Below, in pieces: positions 1 to 5,628 of a stretch of 11,548 nucleotides of DNA. The stretch covers positions 1 through 11,548 of the forward strand of contig MQVO02000284.1 in NCBI GenBank assembly GCA_001986395.2, read 5' to 3'. Made by a program: the position numbers and the translations under genes. Source of the DNA: Irpex lacteus. Its lineage: Eukaryota; Basidiomycota; Agaricomycetes; Polyporales; Irpicaceae. Numbering within the stretch: the first letter of the stretch is position 1; each line of letters starts with the position of its first letter. The notes beneath the pieces are model-generated. The model was not told where the DNA came from. It worked only from the letters and a program-made list of their open reading frames with translations, and did no database searches.

Positions 1-200
1 GTGCATCATGAGTATGTTCATAATTTGATCGAGTAGCTGAAGGTGTACTAAAGAAGACAAGGAGTAGCTGAAGGTGTACTAAAGAAGACAAGGAGTAGTA
101 GACGGAATGAGTAAAAAGCTGTTAGACCTGCACTTAGTGTACCTAGCCAGAATACCATTGTCCACTTAGTGTTTTTTGACCAGCAGCTAGAAAGAGAAGG
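1..200 (-). pseudogene. nad5: nad5 fragment, copy A (frameshifted, runs off window start)
   Basis: NADH dehydrogenase subunit 5 is a proton-pumping membrane subunit of complex I. Read on the minus strand, about 166 down to 60 gives MVFWLGTLSAGLTAFYSFRL followed by LLLVFFSTPSAT, which matches the conserved NAD5 stretch usually read as YWLGTLSAVFTAFYSFRL. The frame upstream (AAGQKTLSG) is offset by one base near 163. Downstream, a 31-bp tandem duplication (31-61 and 62-92) breaks the frame; past it the protein resumes as RSNYEHTHDA, the expected NAD5 continuation (usually ending HEA). Upstream of about 200 no nad5 similarity is seen. The residues differ clearly from the second nad5 piece at 6328-7250, so this is not a simple copy of it. 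It may be a pseudogene, or a message corrected after transcription. Confidence 0.75.
31..92. repeat. 31-bp tandem duplication inside nad5 copy A
   Basis: Two perfect head-to-tail copies of a 31-base unit beginning GAGTAGCTGAAGGTGTACTA occupy 31-61 and 62-92. The unit is not a multiple of three, so it shifts the nad5 frame. With one copy ignored, the NAD5 frame reads through. Confidence 0.95.
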
Positions 201-936
201 GCTTTGAAAAATGCATGCGTTACTAGAGGATAAAGAGCTAAAATTAACTAACAAAAAACTAGTTATTTGGGTGTGGAAGCTGCATAACCATTGTCCCAGC
301 TTGAGGATTACATTTACACATTTACTATTAATATTAGCTATAATCACTACTATTCTTACTCTATTGAGGTTCGCATCACGCTCACTGTGTAGAACTCATT
401 ATCTTTATTTACTTTTCTTTAAGTTATTACTACTCTTTAATTTAAAGATTATTTTATTATTTATCGCTAAACTCCCTTTAAATTCTTTAATAAGAGAATA
501 TATTAGAGATAATCGTAGTTTAAATTATTCTTATTATATTAGATAAAATAAGAAGATAATAATAATTATTAATAAATTTAAATTAATTAATAAAAGAATT
601 ATTTTTCATCATCATTTTCATTATTTATTTATTTATTCTAAAAATATTTATATTTAAAAAAGGGGGAAGTTATCTCTTACTACTCTATTATTCTCTATTA
701 TTTATTATTATCTTATTCTCTTATTTTATTTTATGGGATTCTCCTCCCCTTCAGGAGAATTATATTTATCTCATAATTAGGGAAAAAGGACAGACAAGCT
801 TCTGAGTCAACAGGATGTGTGCACCGTACTCTTCTTTTAACAGAAAATACAAAAGGAAGAGGTATCTAAACTGATAAAAAAATATCTTTAGTGAAAACTA
901 CACGAAGTTTTTCATCCTTTGCTCGATTTCCTTTAG
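201..936. other. AT-rich intergenic DNA with repeats, no recognisable gene
   Basis: An open frame on the plus strand (211-546) has no recognisable protein features and I treat it as chance. The stretch at 455-491 (CTCCCTTTAAATTCTTTAA) recurs at 8576-8610 with few differences. The stretch at 362-400 (TTGAGGTTCGCA and following) is a diverged relative of 1302-1340 (TTGAGTTCGCACCCGCTCA). A hairpin lies at 738-760. The part around 540-720 is almost pure A/T. Confidence 0.6.
738..760. repeat. Perfect 8-bp hairpin, CCCCTTC loop
   Basis: ATTCTCCT at 738-745 pairs with AGGAGAAT at 753-760 around a seven-base C-rich loop. It stands out against the flanking A/T sequence. It could be an RNA processing or termination structure, but no adjacent gene end supports that. 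Confidence 0.6.
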
Positions 937-1035
937 AGGATTATGATTTATGTTAGCCAGGGTGATGGTTATTTTAGTGAAGGTTGTTTAAAAATATGTA
1001 CAGATAATTTAACTAAGGATGAGGTAAATGGTTAG
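937..1035 (+). pseudogene. LAGLIDADG homing endonuclease remnant
   Basis: After a TAG at 934-936 the plus-strand frame reads QGDGYFSEGCLKICTDNLTK and then DEV, ending at TAG 1033-1035. This resembles the second half of LAGLIDADG_2 family endonucleases, where an aspartate-containing DG is followed by a few residues and then TDN.T..EV. In intact proteins the segment lies next to the second active-site helix, and the acidic residue before the G would bind metal. Only about 30 codons remain and the family is normally 250 residues or more, so this is a relic. No intron core or host exon is visible around it. Confidence 0.55.
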
Positions 1036-1046
1036 ACCCCTATTCT

Positions 1047-1070
1047 CCTTTTTTTTTATAAAAAAAAAGG
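1047..1070. repeat. CC-T9-ATAAAAAAAAAGG hairpin
   Basis: Inverted repeat of CC followed by a T run against an A run followed by GG. A close relative lies at 3758-3783, so this is a dispersed hairpin. Confidence 0.6.
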
Positions 1071-1099
1071 GCACAAAAGATTTTGTTTGTAGATGATGT

Positions 1100-1126
1100 G
1101 AGTAAAGCTAAAGATCAAAGAGAATA
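1100..1126 (+). repeat. GAGTAAAGCTAAAGATCAAA repeat, copy 1
   Basis: The 27-base block GAGTAAAGCTAAAGATCAAA plus GAGAATA recurs at 11439-11465 with one substitution. It is inverted at 1367-1388 with one mismatch. A weaker copy starts near 11348. Confidence 0.85.
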
Positions 1127-1149
1127 CTATTCTCTTAATAAAAAGATAG

Positions 1150-1170
1150 TGTTGAGGGACACCCTCAACA
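1150..1170. repeat. Perfect 9-bp GC-containing hairpin
   Basis: TGTTGAGGG (1150-1158) and CCCTCAACA (1162-1170) form a perfect stem with a three-base loop. In such A/T-rich DNA it is a conspicuous stable structure. It could be a processing site, terminator or mobile hairpin. Confidence 0.7.
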
Positions 1171-1366
1171 TTGACCTTTGATAGAATACTAAAGAAAAGA
1201 ACTTATTAAAATAAAATTAAATTTTAATTAAAGAATCCCGGGATAATTAATTATAACTAGTGCAGATATTATTATTAATAGTAACTCTTTCTTCTTTTCT
1301 CTTGAGTTCGCACCCGCTCATTTATAGAACTAACTCCGATAAATTTATTATTTAATAGATAATTCT

Positions 1367-1388
1367 CTCTTTGATCTTTAGCCTTACA
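1367..1388 (-). repeat. Inverted copy of the GTAAAGCTAAAGATC repeat
   Basis: Reverse complement reads GTGTAAGGCTAAAGATCAAA and then GAG, matching 1100-1123 apart from small differences at the 5' end. With 1100-1126 it forms an inverted pair about 240 bases apart. Confidence 0.8.
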
Positions 1389-1715
1389 CATTGTTTATTA
1401 TTCTTTATCACTACTCATTATTATTTAATTGTGAGAGTTCAAAGACTTTTGTATCTCTCTTATCTTTTAACTTTACCCATTAGTAATCTTTGGAAAGTTC
1501 AAATTATTATTTTAATGAGCGAATGCAATAAATTATAATAAGGGTAAACTTTTATTTTGATCGAGGGAGCGAGGTTACACAATGGAATTACTCATTATTA
1601 TTGAAATTACTATTTTCTCTCTTTAGTATTAAATAAATTTATAGTTCTTATTGTTATTACTATTATAATCTTTAATATTATTATTATTTTATTTAAAGAT
1701 GGTACATGCTCACTA

Positions 1716-1744
1716 ATTAAAATTTAATTTAATTAAATTTTAAT
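1716..1744. repeat. ATTAAAATTTAAT near-palindrome, copy 1
   Basis: Related to perfect 24-bp palindromes at 5585-5608 and 8396-8419, with five extra central bases here. All three are followed within a few bases by CCC. Confidence 0.7.
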
Positions 1745-2030
1745 ATAATACCCACAATATATTCTAGATATTGCTTGTGAATCAGTAAATCATAAAATAA
1801 AAATTTATTAAATAGGTTAACTGGCTTAGGTGAGTCAACAACGTAGCTGTTAACGATTGATAGAATAGAGTTACTCTTTAGTACTCGCATAGTCTTCGTA
1901 AACAAAAAAATTAGTCTTATAGTCTTTACCCGTAGGCTTTAATTTCAATTAGCTATTAATGGAAAGGGTGATACTGAAGGCTTAGCTAGCTGCTTCTACA
2001 GAAATAAAAAGATATTTAAATTGAGGAGAA

Positions 2031-2053
2031 AGAATTCTAACTAGTTTTTTTGG
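2031..2053. repeat. CTAG palindrome, right half copy
   Basis: GAATTCTAACTAGTTTTTTT followed by GG matches the right arm of the full palindromes. It ends five bases before the first tRNA-like cloverleaf, so the element abuts a tRNA cluster. Confidence 0.8.
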
Positions 2054-2057
2054 TACT

Positions 2058-2128
2058 GTCAGTGTAGTTTAAAGGTAAAACTAAAATTATAAAATATTTA
2101 AATGTCAGTTCGATTCTGACCACTAGCT
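2058..2128 (+). tRNA. tRNA-like gene, anticodon unclear
   Basis: Cloverleaf by eye: acceptor GTCAGTG pairs with CACTAGC in six of seven positions; D arm is GTTT/AAAC with GG in the loop; T arm is a perfect GTCAG/CTGAC stem with a TTCGATT loop. The spacing between D and T arms fits a 17-base anticodon arm plus a four-base variable loop, but that arm is nearly all A/T with only three or four pairs. The loop centre (TATAAAA) could present UAA or another triplet. It may be a degraded tRNA or one needing editing. It abuts the next tRNA with no spacer. Confidence 0.6.
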
Positions 2129-2200
2129 GATCTTATGAATTTAATGGTAAAATACAGGGCTTGCCAGTTCTGAATGCCAGTTCAAGTCTGGCTAAGATTA
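2129..2200 (+). tRNA. tRNA-like gene, Ala(UGC) or Gly(GCC)
   Basis: Acceptor GATCTTA pairs with TAAGATT over all seven positions (one G-U), the discriminator is A, and the T arm is a perfect GCCAG/CTGGC stem with loop TTCAAGT. D arm ATTT/AAAT has GG in its loop. The anticodon stem CAGGGC/GTTCTG pairs fully and leaves a six-base loop TTGCCA, or eight bases if the inner pair opens. A standard seven-base loop does not fit, so either UGC (Ala) or GCC (Gly) could be the anticodon. Acceptor and T stems support a real tRNA. Confidence 0.7.
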
Positions 2201-2278
2201 TTAATTTGTTAAATATATTTAAAATAAATAATAAAAAGGTGGATTACCTGTACTCTTATTCCTTGTTAAAGAAATTTA

Positions 2279-2485
2279 TTAAAGGGAAAGGTAGTGTCCT
2301 GGAGATATTCCTTCTAGAATCTTGAATTCCTCTTCAGTAAGACTGATACCGTGGATAGCTAGTACACTATTCAGTACTGTGAGGTCTGTAGGATTCTCAC
2401 TAGCTAGATGTAAATAAATGAGATAACTAAAGAAATTTATCTTTAATTCTAGATTATTCCTCTTTTTAAAAACAGAGTATTTAAA
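2279..2485 (-). CDS. Hypothetical reading frame, 68 codons, no clear start
   Basis: Open on the minus strand from after a stop near 2486 down to TAA at 2279-2281. Part of it reads NPTDLTVLNSVLAIHGISL followed by TEEEFKILEGISPG. The mixed, soluble-protein composition and higher GC than the flanks argue that it is or was coding. There is no ATG; an ATA codon or an upstream exon could supply the start. I do not recognise the family. The tail loosely resembles C-terminal regions of intron-encoded proteins, but this is only an impression. No partner gene is adjacent. Confidence 0.45.
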   Translation of the reverse strand, partial: FKYSVFKKRNNLELKINFFSYLIYLHLASENPTDLTVLNSVLAIHGISLTEEEFKILEGISPGHYLSL

Positions 2486-2649
2486 TTAAAACTAAACATC
2501 CCCTAAAAACACAACTCAAGTGAAAGGGGGAAGATTAAGATACTAAAGAAATAAAATAAATTGAATAAAGATAATAATTATAATCGAGAGCTCCTTAAAG
2601 AAAAATATAAAAAGTAAATAAGAATAGTCTGATAAATTCTTGAATAAAT

Positions 2650-2698
2650 CCCCAAAAAACTAGGAATTAGAATTAATTCTAACTAGTTTTTTTTGGGG
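2650..2698. repeat. CTAG palindrome, full copy
   Basis: CCCCAAAAAACTAGGAATTA (left) pairs with the right arm TTAATTCTAACTAGTTTTTT ending TTGGGG. It forms a long, nearly perfect hairpin. This is the best reference copy of the family seen here. Confidence 0.9.
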
Positions 2699-2766
2699 GA
2701 GGGATATTAATAAAATAATATTAAAAGATAAAATATAAGAAATACTCTTATTAATATAAATAGATT

Positions 2767-2813
2767 TAATTAAATAATAAGTAACTAAAATAATAATTAA
2801 ATAATTAAATATT
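2767..2813. repeat. 47-bp inverted repeat, left arm
   Basis: Its reverse complement is identical over 47 bases to 3245-3291. The arms enclose trnF and trnI, so recombination between them would invert the tRNA pair. Confidence 0.9.
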
Positions 2814-2816
2814 TTT

Positions 2817-2862
2817 TAAATTTAAAAACAAAAAAATAAAAAATATAAATAAAAGAATAGGG
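2817..2862 (+). repeat. Direct repeat ending AATAAAAGAATAGGG, copy 1
   Basis: Block AAATTTAAAAACAAAAAATA plus AAAAATATAAATAAAAGAAT and AGGG recurs at 3361-3403 with a small A-run length difference. It ends exactly at the 3' edge of trnF. Shorter relatives precede GGGAGG at 9337 and 11203. Confidence 0.85.
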
Positions 2863-2934
2863 TCCCCAAAAAGACTTGAACTTTTATCAATAAAGCTTCA
2901 ATTTATTGCTCTAACCAAATTAAGCTATGGGAAC
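2861..2934 (-). tRNA. trnF: tRNA-Phe (GAA)
   Basis: On the minus strand the acceptor GTTCCCA pairs with TGGGGAC over seven positions with one G-U. The D arm is GCTT/GAGC with GG in its loop. The anticodon arm ATAAA-TTGAAGC-TTTAT presents GAA, and the T arm AAAAG/CTTTT carries loop TTCAAGT. Every arm pairs, so it looks functional. The CCA end is not encoded. The discriminator would be C, which is unusual for Phe. It lies two bases from trnI on the same strand, suggesting joint transcription and processing. Confidence 0.93.
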
Positions 2935-2936
2935 TT

Positions 2937-3009
2937 TAAGTCTAAGATGGATCGAACATCTATTGCCTCCTTATCAAGGAGATATTTTAAACCATTAAAT
3001 AATAGACTT
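2937..3009 (-). tRNA. trnI: tRNA-Ile (GAU)
   Basis: On the minus strand the acceptor AAGTCTA pairs perfectly with TAGACTT and the discriminator is A. The D arm is ATTT/AAAT with GG in its loop. The anticodon arm TCTCC-TTGATAA-GGAGG presents GAT, and the T arm AGATG/CATCT has loop TTCGATC. All arms are complete, so it looks functional. It sits just upstream of trnF in the direction of transcription. Confidence 0.94.
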
Positions 3010-3244
3010 ATTTATATTATAATTTAGTTATTAATAATCTCACGATTTGTAACTGTAAAAGATATGGTAAAATTACTCATGAAACTAATACTAATAAGGC
3101 GAATAAGATTATATAACCGTAAAATAATTGATTTAAAAAAGAAAAATGGTATTAATCCCCCAAATTTATTATAAATTTAATTTAATTAAAAGTTATTTAT
3201 CCCTTAATATAAGGAATAGATTTATAGAACTTTAAAATTTTATA

Positions 3245-3291
3245 AATATTTAATTATTTAATTATTATTTTAGTTACTTATTATTTAATTA
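3245..3291. repeat. 47-bp inverted repeat, right arm
   Basis: Perfect reverse complement of 2767-2813. Confidence 0.9.
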
Positions 3292-3360
3292 TTTTTATAT
3301 ATCTAAATAAAAAAAGTATTTAATTATATAAGAGAGTATAAATTTTATTTTCTTAAACAT

Positions 3361-3403
3361 AAATTTAAAAACAAAAAATAAAAAATATAAATAAAAGAAT
3401 AGG
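3361..3403 (+). repeat. Direct repeat ending AATAAAAGAATAGGG, copy 2
   Basis: Same block as 2817-2862. Here it is followed by GAGGGAG, whereas at copy 1 trnF follows. Confidence 0.85.
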
Positions 3404-3519
3404 GGAGGGAGAATCTTTAAATTTATTTAGAGATTATTCCTTCTCTATTGGATTAAGTTTATATGTATAATATTATAGAGAATTATAAAAAAGAAAAATT
3501 TTTACAATAAAAGTAAACC

Positions 3520-3666
3520 TAGGAAGAAAAATAATTTTTAATTTAACTAAATAAAATTATCATAAATATAATAATAGTTTATAGGTGTTATGAACAACAG
3601 TGTTTAATTTTTAGCTGTAGGTTGTTTTTATTCAAGATTATATTAGGCGCAGTTGTAAATAACCCT
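3520..3666 (+). repeat. Diverged RNA-like duplication, copy A
   Basis: Begins with TAGGAAGAAAAATAATTTTT plus AATTT, identical to 4070-4094, and ends AAATAACCCT as does 4242-4251. In between, short blocks keep their order (AATTATC, ATAGG, TGTAGGTT, TTTTATT, GCGCAG versus GTGCAG). No open reading frame runs through either copy. Conserved islands in changing A/T sequence suggest a structured RNA or an RNA gene fragment, but I cannot name it. Confidence 0.4.
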
Positions 3667-3757
3667 AAACAGCTTAGTTTATTAAAAATTAGGTAGTTAT
3701 ATTCAATAGTGTTTATTGTTATTAAATCAATAGGGTGGAAAAAGTTTTTACTTGAAT

Positions 3758-3783
3758 CCTTTTTTATTTATAAAAAAAAAGGG
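3758..3783. repeat. CC-T-run/A-run-GG hairpin, copy 2
   Basis: CCTTTTTTATTTATAAAAAA continuing to AAAGG closely resembles the hairpin at 1047-1070. Confidence 0.55.
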
Positions 3784-3892
3784 GAGAACAATAGTTTATA
3801 ATTTTAACCTAATTAGTTATACAATATTTATAATTATCGGGTTATTATGGTTATAGCAATATTAATAGTAAGGGGGTACACACTTATTCAGA

Positions 3893-3970
3893 GGGAGGCT
3901 TATTTTTAAGGAGATGATAGCCACCGTCGGATGCGAGGCCTCCGAAGGCGGCATCAGGCAGGAGATTATC
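3893..3970. other. GC-rich structured element
   Basis: An island of high GC in A/T DNA. GATGC/GCATC (3930-3934 with 3951-3955) and GCC/GGC form a hairpin with loop TCCGAA. Outside it, GCC (3920-3922) can pair with GGC (3957-3959), and GATGAT (3913-3918) with ATTATC (3965-3970). Alternatively GGAGGC (3894-3899) pairs with GCCTCC (3938-3943). This could be a mobile GC cluster of the kind known in fungal mtDNA or a domain of a small structured RNA. Confidence 0.5.
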
Positions 3971-4069
3971 TAACAGGATAGTAGTGGATAATCACTTTTG
4001 ACTACTTTTTAAAATAATTTTACTTTATAGTAATCAAACAATGAATTTAACTTTAATACTTTTTTTTAA

Positions 4070-4251
4070 TAGGAAGAAAAATAATTTTTAATTTTAAAAG
4101 ATCGCAATTATCGTAAGCAATTATAGGAGTAACCACCACCTGTTTATTTTGTAGGTTAATTATATTTTTATTGAAGAATGTTTTTGTAACTTTTTATATT
4201 TAATTAAATTAATGCCGATACAACTTAGTGCAGGTCTCCTTAAATAACCCT
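4070..4251 (+). repeat. Diverged RNA-like duplication, copy B
   Basis: Partner of 3520-3666, about 35 bases longer. Inside it TTAATGCCGATACAACTTAG and GTGCAGGTCTCC are the least A/T-rich parts. The copies have drifted by substitution and indel while both ends stay identical. Confidence 0.4.
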
Positions 4252-4329
4252 ACTCCTCATTTACTATTCATCTTTGTTTATAATGAAATTTGTACTTTAA
4301 CCTGCAGAATGGCCTTTTATCACCCTGCA

Positions 4330-4352
4330 AATCTCATCCTCAGGTTGAGATT
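4330..4352. repeat. AATCTCA/TGAGATT hairpin
   Basis: Seven-base perfect stem with loop TCCTCAGGT, just before the nad4 copy A piece. Function unknown. Confidence 0.5.
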
Positions 4353-4470
4353 AATTAAAGGTTATAATTATTTCTACAAAAATAATAGAAATTATTAGTT
4401 TTTTGTTTAGTTCAGTTTCTCAAGCTGCAGTTTATCTTTTAGCTGTTTTTAGTAACAGTATACAAGCTAA

Positions 4471-4517
4471 CCCAAAAAACTAGGAATTAGAAATAATTCT
4501 AACTAGTTTTTTTGGGG
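4471..4517. repeat. CTAG palindrome inserted in frame in nad4
   Basis: CCCAAAAAACTAGGAATTAG on the left pairs with CTAACTAGTTTTTTTGGGG on the right. Removing exactly 45 nt restores the expected NAD4 order SIQAN-EGAINL. The element keeps the frame but carries a TAG. Confidence 0.9.
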
Positions 4518-4734
4518 AAGGTGCTATTAACTTAGGATTAGCTAAAGGACTAGTTTCACCTGGACTATTTATTTGTGCAGGAGGTGTATTATATGATAGT
4601 TCTCAAACAAGAGTAATATCTTTCTACAGAGGAGTTACTCAAGTAATAGAAAAGAAAAGAATTAACTTGTGCCCTGAAGCAATAAAAGTAAACCTAGTCC
4701 TCCCCCTCCTTTTTAATTTATGTTGCGTTGACAA

Positions 4735-4770
4735 AAAGGTCTTAAAGGTTCAAGTCCCACCACTAGTATT
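4735..4770 (+). other. tRNA 3'-end-like remnant
   Basis: AAAGGTTCAAGTCCCACCAC resembles a tRNA T loop (TTCAAGT) followed by a 3' end. The T stem has only two good pairs and no complete cloverleaf forms upstream. A related segment lies at 4842-4866, suggesting duplication of a tRNA tail. It overlaps the open end of the nad4 copy A frame. Confidence 0.3.
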
Positions 4771-4805
4771 AAACTAATTAATATACTAAACAATCAGTAT
4801 TTAGG

Positions 4806-4863
4806 AGTGACAGCTTCGCTTAACATGTGGCTTCTACGCCGTAAAGGTTAAAGTCCCCTCACT
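4806..4863 (+). other. Truncated tRNA-like structure, CUA in loop
   Basis: AGTGA/TCACT (4806-4810 with 4859-4863) could close a short acceptor. GTGGC/GCCGT encloses the six-base loop TTCTAC, which shows CTA. At 58 bases with a weak T arm it is not a normal tRNA. It is probably a remnant; if charged, it would read UAG. Confidence 0.25.
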
Positions 4864-4876
4864 AGTCTAATATACT

Positions 4877-4948
4877 AGCACTGCTAGATTAAAGGTAACT
4901 ACCTTGCTTCAGACAAGGCGATAAAAGTTCTACTCTTCTGCGGTGCTC
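4877..4948 (+). tRNA. trnW: tRNA-Trp (UCA)
   Basis: Acceptor AGCACTG pairs with CGGTGCT over seven positions with one G-U. The anticodon arm CCTTG-CTTCAGA-CAAGG is perfect and presents UCA, which reads UGA and UGG as tryptophan, as in most fungal mitochondria. The D arm is short (TAG/CTA with GG in the loop). The T arm AAAAG/CTTCT has one mismatch and loop TTCTACT. The weak D and T arms are common in mitochondrial tRNAs. UGA codons in nearby reading frames agree with this decoding. Confidence 0.83.
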
Positions 4949-5102
4949 TACCATTATCAATGGAAAGCAAGTGTTGTATAATGGTAATTACTTTCGCCTT
5001 ACTAGTAAAGCTTATATCATATAGAGTAGCGGTTAATACTCGTTCGATCAGCGTAACTTGTATATATTATATTTTGCTTCTGGCACAATCCTTAGACGAT
5101 AG

Positions 5103-5368
5103 TACATACTCAATCAAGCATACAATTACTTTTTTGCTCTTGTACTAGCGATTCCGCTATCTTCTACAGCAATTTCTACTGAACCACAAAACGCTCTAGT
5201 ACAAAAGGCTACAATCTCAGCTACTCTATTTACACGAAACGTAGTTATCGCACTGCTATTTGCAGCAGCACTATCATACAATTGTTTTAGTACAGTGTCT
5301 CTAAAATCATTTGTTGTAGGAGTTGGACTATACTCAGGTCTAATTCATGCAACTACTGTTACACAATC
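5103..5368 (+). CDS. nad2: nad2 partial (N-terminal region)
   Basis: NADH dehydrogenase subunit 2, a membrane subunit of complex I. After a TAG at 5100-5102 the frame stays open and reads FALVLAIPLSSTAISTEPQN, then FTRNVVIALLFAAALSYNCF and SFVVGVGLYSGLIHATTVTQ. The last part matches the conserved NAD2 motif G.GLYNGLFH.T.ITQ. The gene stops abruptly at codon TCC, where a half CTAG palindrome begins (5368), so the rest of nad2 (normally several hundred residues more) is missing. No ATG is seen at the front, so the start may be a non-ATG codon or an upstream exon. The frame carries no internal stop. It lies 150 bases after trnW. Confidence 0.7.
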
Positions 5369-5393
5369 CCCAAAAAAAACTAGTTAGAATTAT
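5368..5393. repeat. CTAG palindrome, left half, cutting nad2
   Basis: CCCCAAAAAAAACTAGTTAG and AATTAT form the left arm. The right arm is absent. It replaces the continuation of nad2 and adds an in-frame TAG. Confidence 0.8.
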
Positions 5394-5454
5394 AAAAAGA
5401 AAAACTTTTATTTCTCTCGGAAGAGGGTGACATATATTCTTTACTTTACTTTTA

Positions 5455-5565
5455 TTATCCAAACACATTCACATTTTTCGTAACACGAGGGATAACTCGT
5501 TCTGTGGCAAGTCTTCCTGATAGTTGAATACGAATACCACAAATGTGAGATGGAAGATGACAAAA
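5455..5565 (-). pseudogene. rps3: rps3-like C-terminal piece
   Basis: Minus-strand frame reads HICGIRIQLSGRLATERVIP then RVTKNVNVFG before TAA TAA (5452-5457). GIRIQ.SGRL..ER..PR resembles the C-terminal domain of mitochondrial ribosomal protein S3, where G(I/V).I..SGRL is conserved and binds 16S-type rRNA. Only about 37 residues remain and the protein ends earlier than S3 usually does. The frame is open upstream (toward 5600) but becomes A/T-rich and unlike S3. It is convergent with the nad2 fragment. Alternative: a chance match, since only one motif is seen. Confidence 0.5.
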
Positions 5566-5584
5566 ATAATAAAATAAGATAGTT

Positions 5585-5608
5585 ATTAAAATTTAATTAA
5601 ATTTTAAT
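5585..5608. repeat. 24-bp perfect palindrome, copy 2
   Basis: ATTAAAATTTAATTAAATTT followed by TAAT is its own reverse complement. An identical copy is at 8396-8419 and a longer relative at 1716-1744. CCC follows at 5611. Confidence 0.9.
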
Positions 5609-5628
5609 TACCCACACAAGCTAGTTAG

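Larger units (their letters stand above)
1036..2057. other. AT-rich spacer with hairpins and inverted repeats
   Basis: No gene recognised. The stretch contains an A/T hairpin at 1047-1070, a perfect hairpin at 1150-1170, a repeat at 1100-1126 with an inverted partner at 1367-1388, a 29-bp near-palindrome at 1716-1744, and a half copy of the CTAG palindrome at 2031-2053. Somewhat less AT-rich sequence at 1815-2010 could belong to a structured RNA such as an intron core, but I could not identify conserved motifs. Confidence 0.55.
2486..2860. other. AT-rich spacer with palindrome and inverted-repeat arm
   Basis: No gene recognised. It holds a full CTAG palindrome (2650-2698), the left arm of a 47-bp inverted repeat (2767-2813), and a direct repeat (2817-2862) that also occurs at 3361-3403. 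Confidence 0.6.
3010..3519. other. AT-rich spacer
   Basis: No gene seen. It contains the right arm of the 47-bp inverted repeat (3245-3291), a direct repeat (3361-3403), and CAATAAAAGTAAACCTAG at 3505-3522, which recurs inside the nad4 copy A frame at 4680-4697. Confidence 0.6.
4406..4777 (+). pseudogene. nad4: nad4 C-terminal part, copy A, with palindrome insertion
   Basis: NADH dehydrogenase subunit 4, a proton-pumping membrane subunit of complex I. The frame reads FSSVSQAAVYLLAVFSNSIQ then AN (4406-4471), matching NAD4 YSSISHM...LGIFSNTIQG. After a 45-nt insertion it continues EGAINLGLAKGLVSPGLFIC and AGGVLYDSSQTRVISFYRG, the conserved NAD4 segment ending in YDR.HTR..SYYRGL. NAD4 similarity stops near 4647, but the frame stays open to TAA at 4775-4777. 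The N-terminal two thirds are absent. Residues differ strongly from the overlapping nad4 piece at 8221-8391, so two nad4 versions exist. The insertion puts TAG in frame, so translation needs removal or bypass of the insert. Confidence 0.8.

Noticed and set aside
170..347. Upstream part of the minus-strand open frame that contains the nad5 copy A motif
   Set aside because: Only the portion near and below 166 matches NAD5; the preceding residues are in the wrong frame for nad5 and look random.
211..546. 111-codon plus-strand open frame
   Set aside because: It overlaps the nad5 fragment region only partly, has leucine/tyrosine-rich translation typical of A/T spacer, no recognisable motif, and crosses repeats shared with other spacers.
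1800..2010. Possible rRNA or group I intron core
   Set aside because: Somewhat more balanced base composition, but none of the invariant rRNA or P/Q/R/S intron motifs could be found by eye.
4960..5148. 62-codon plus-strand open frame after trnW
   Set aside because: It overlaps the start of the nad2 segment in another frame and shows no protein-like pattern.
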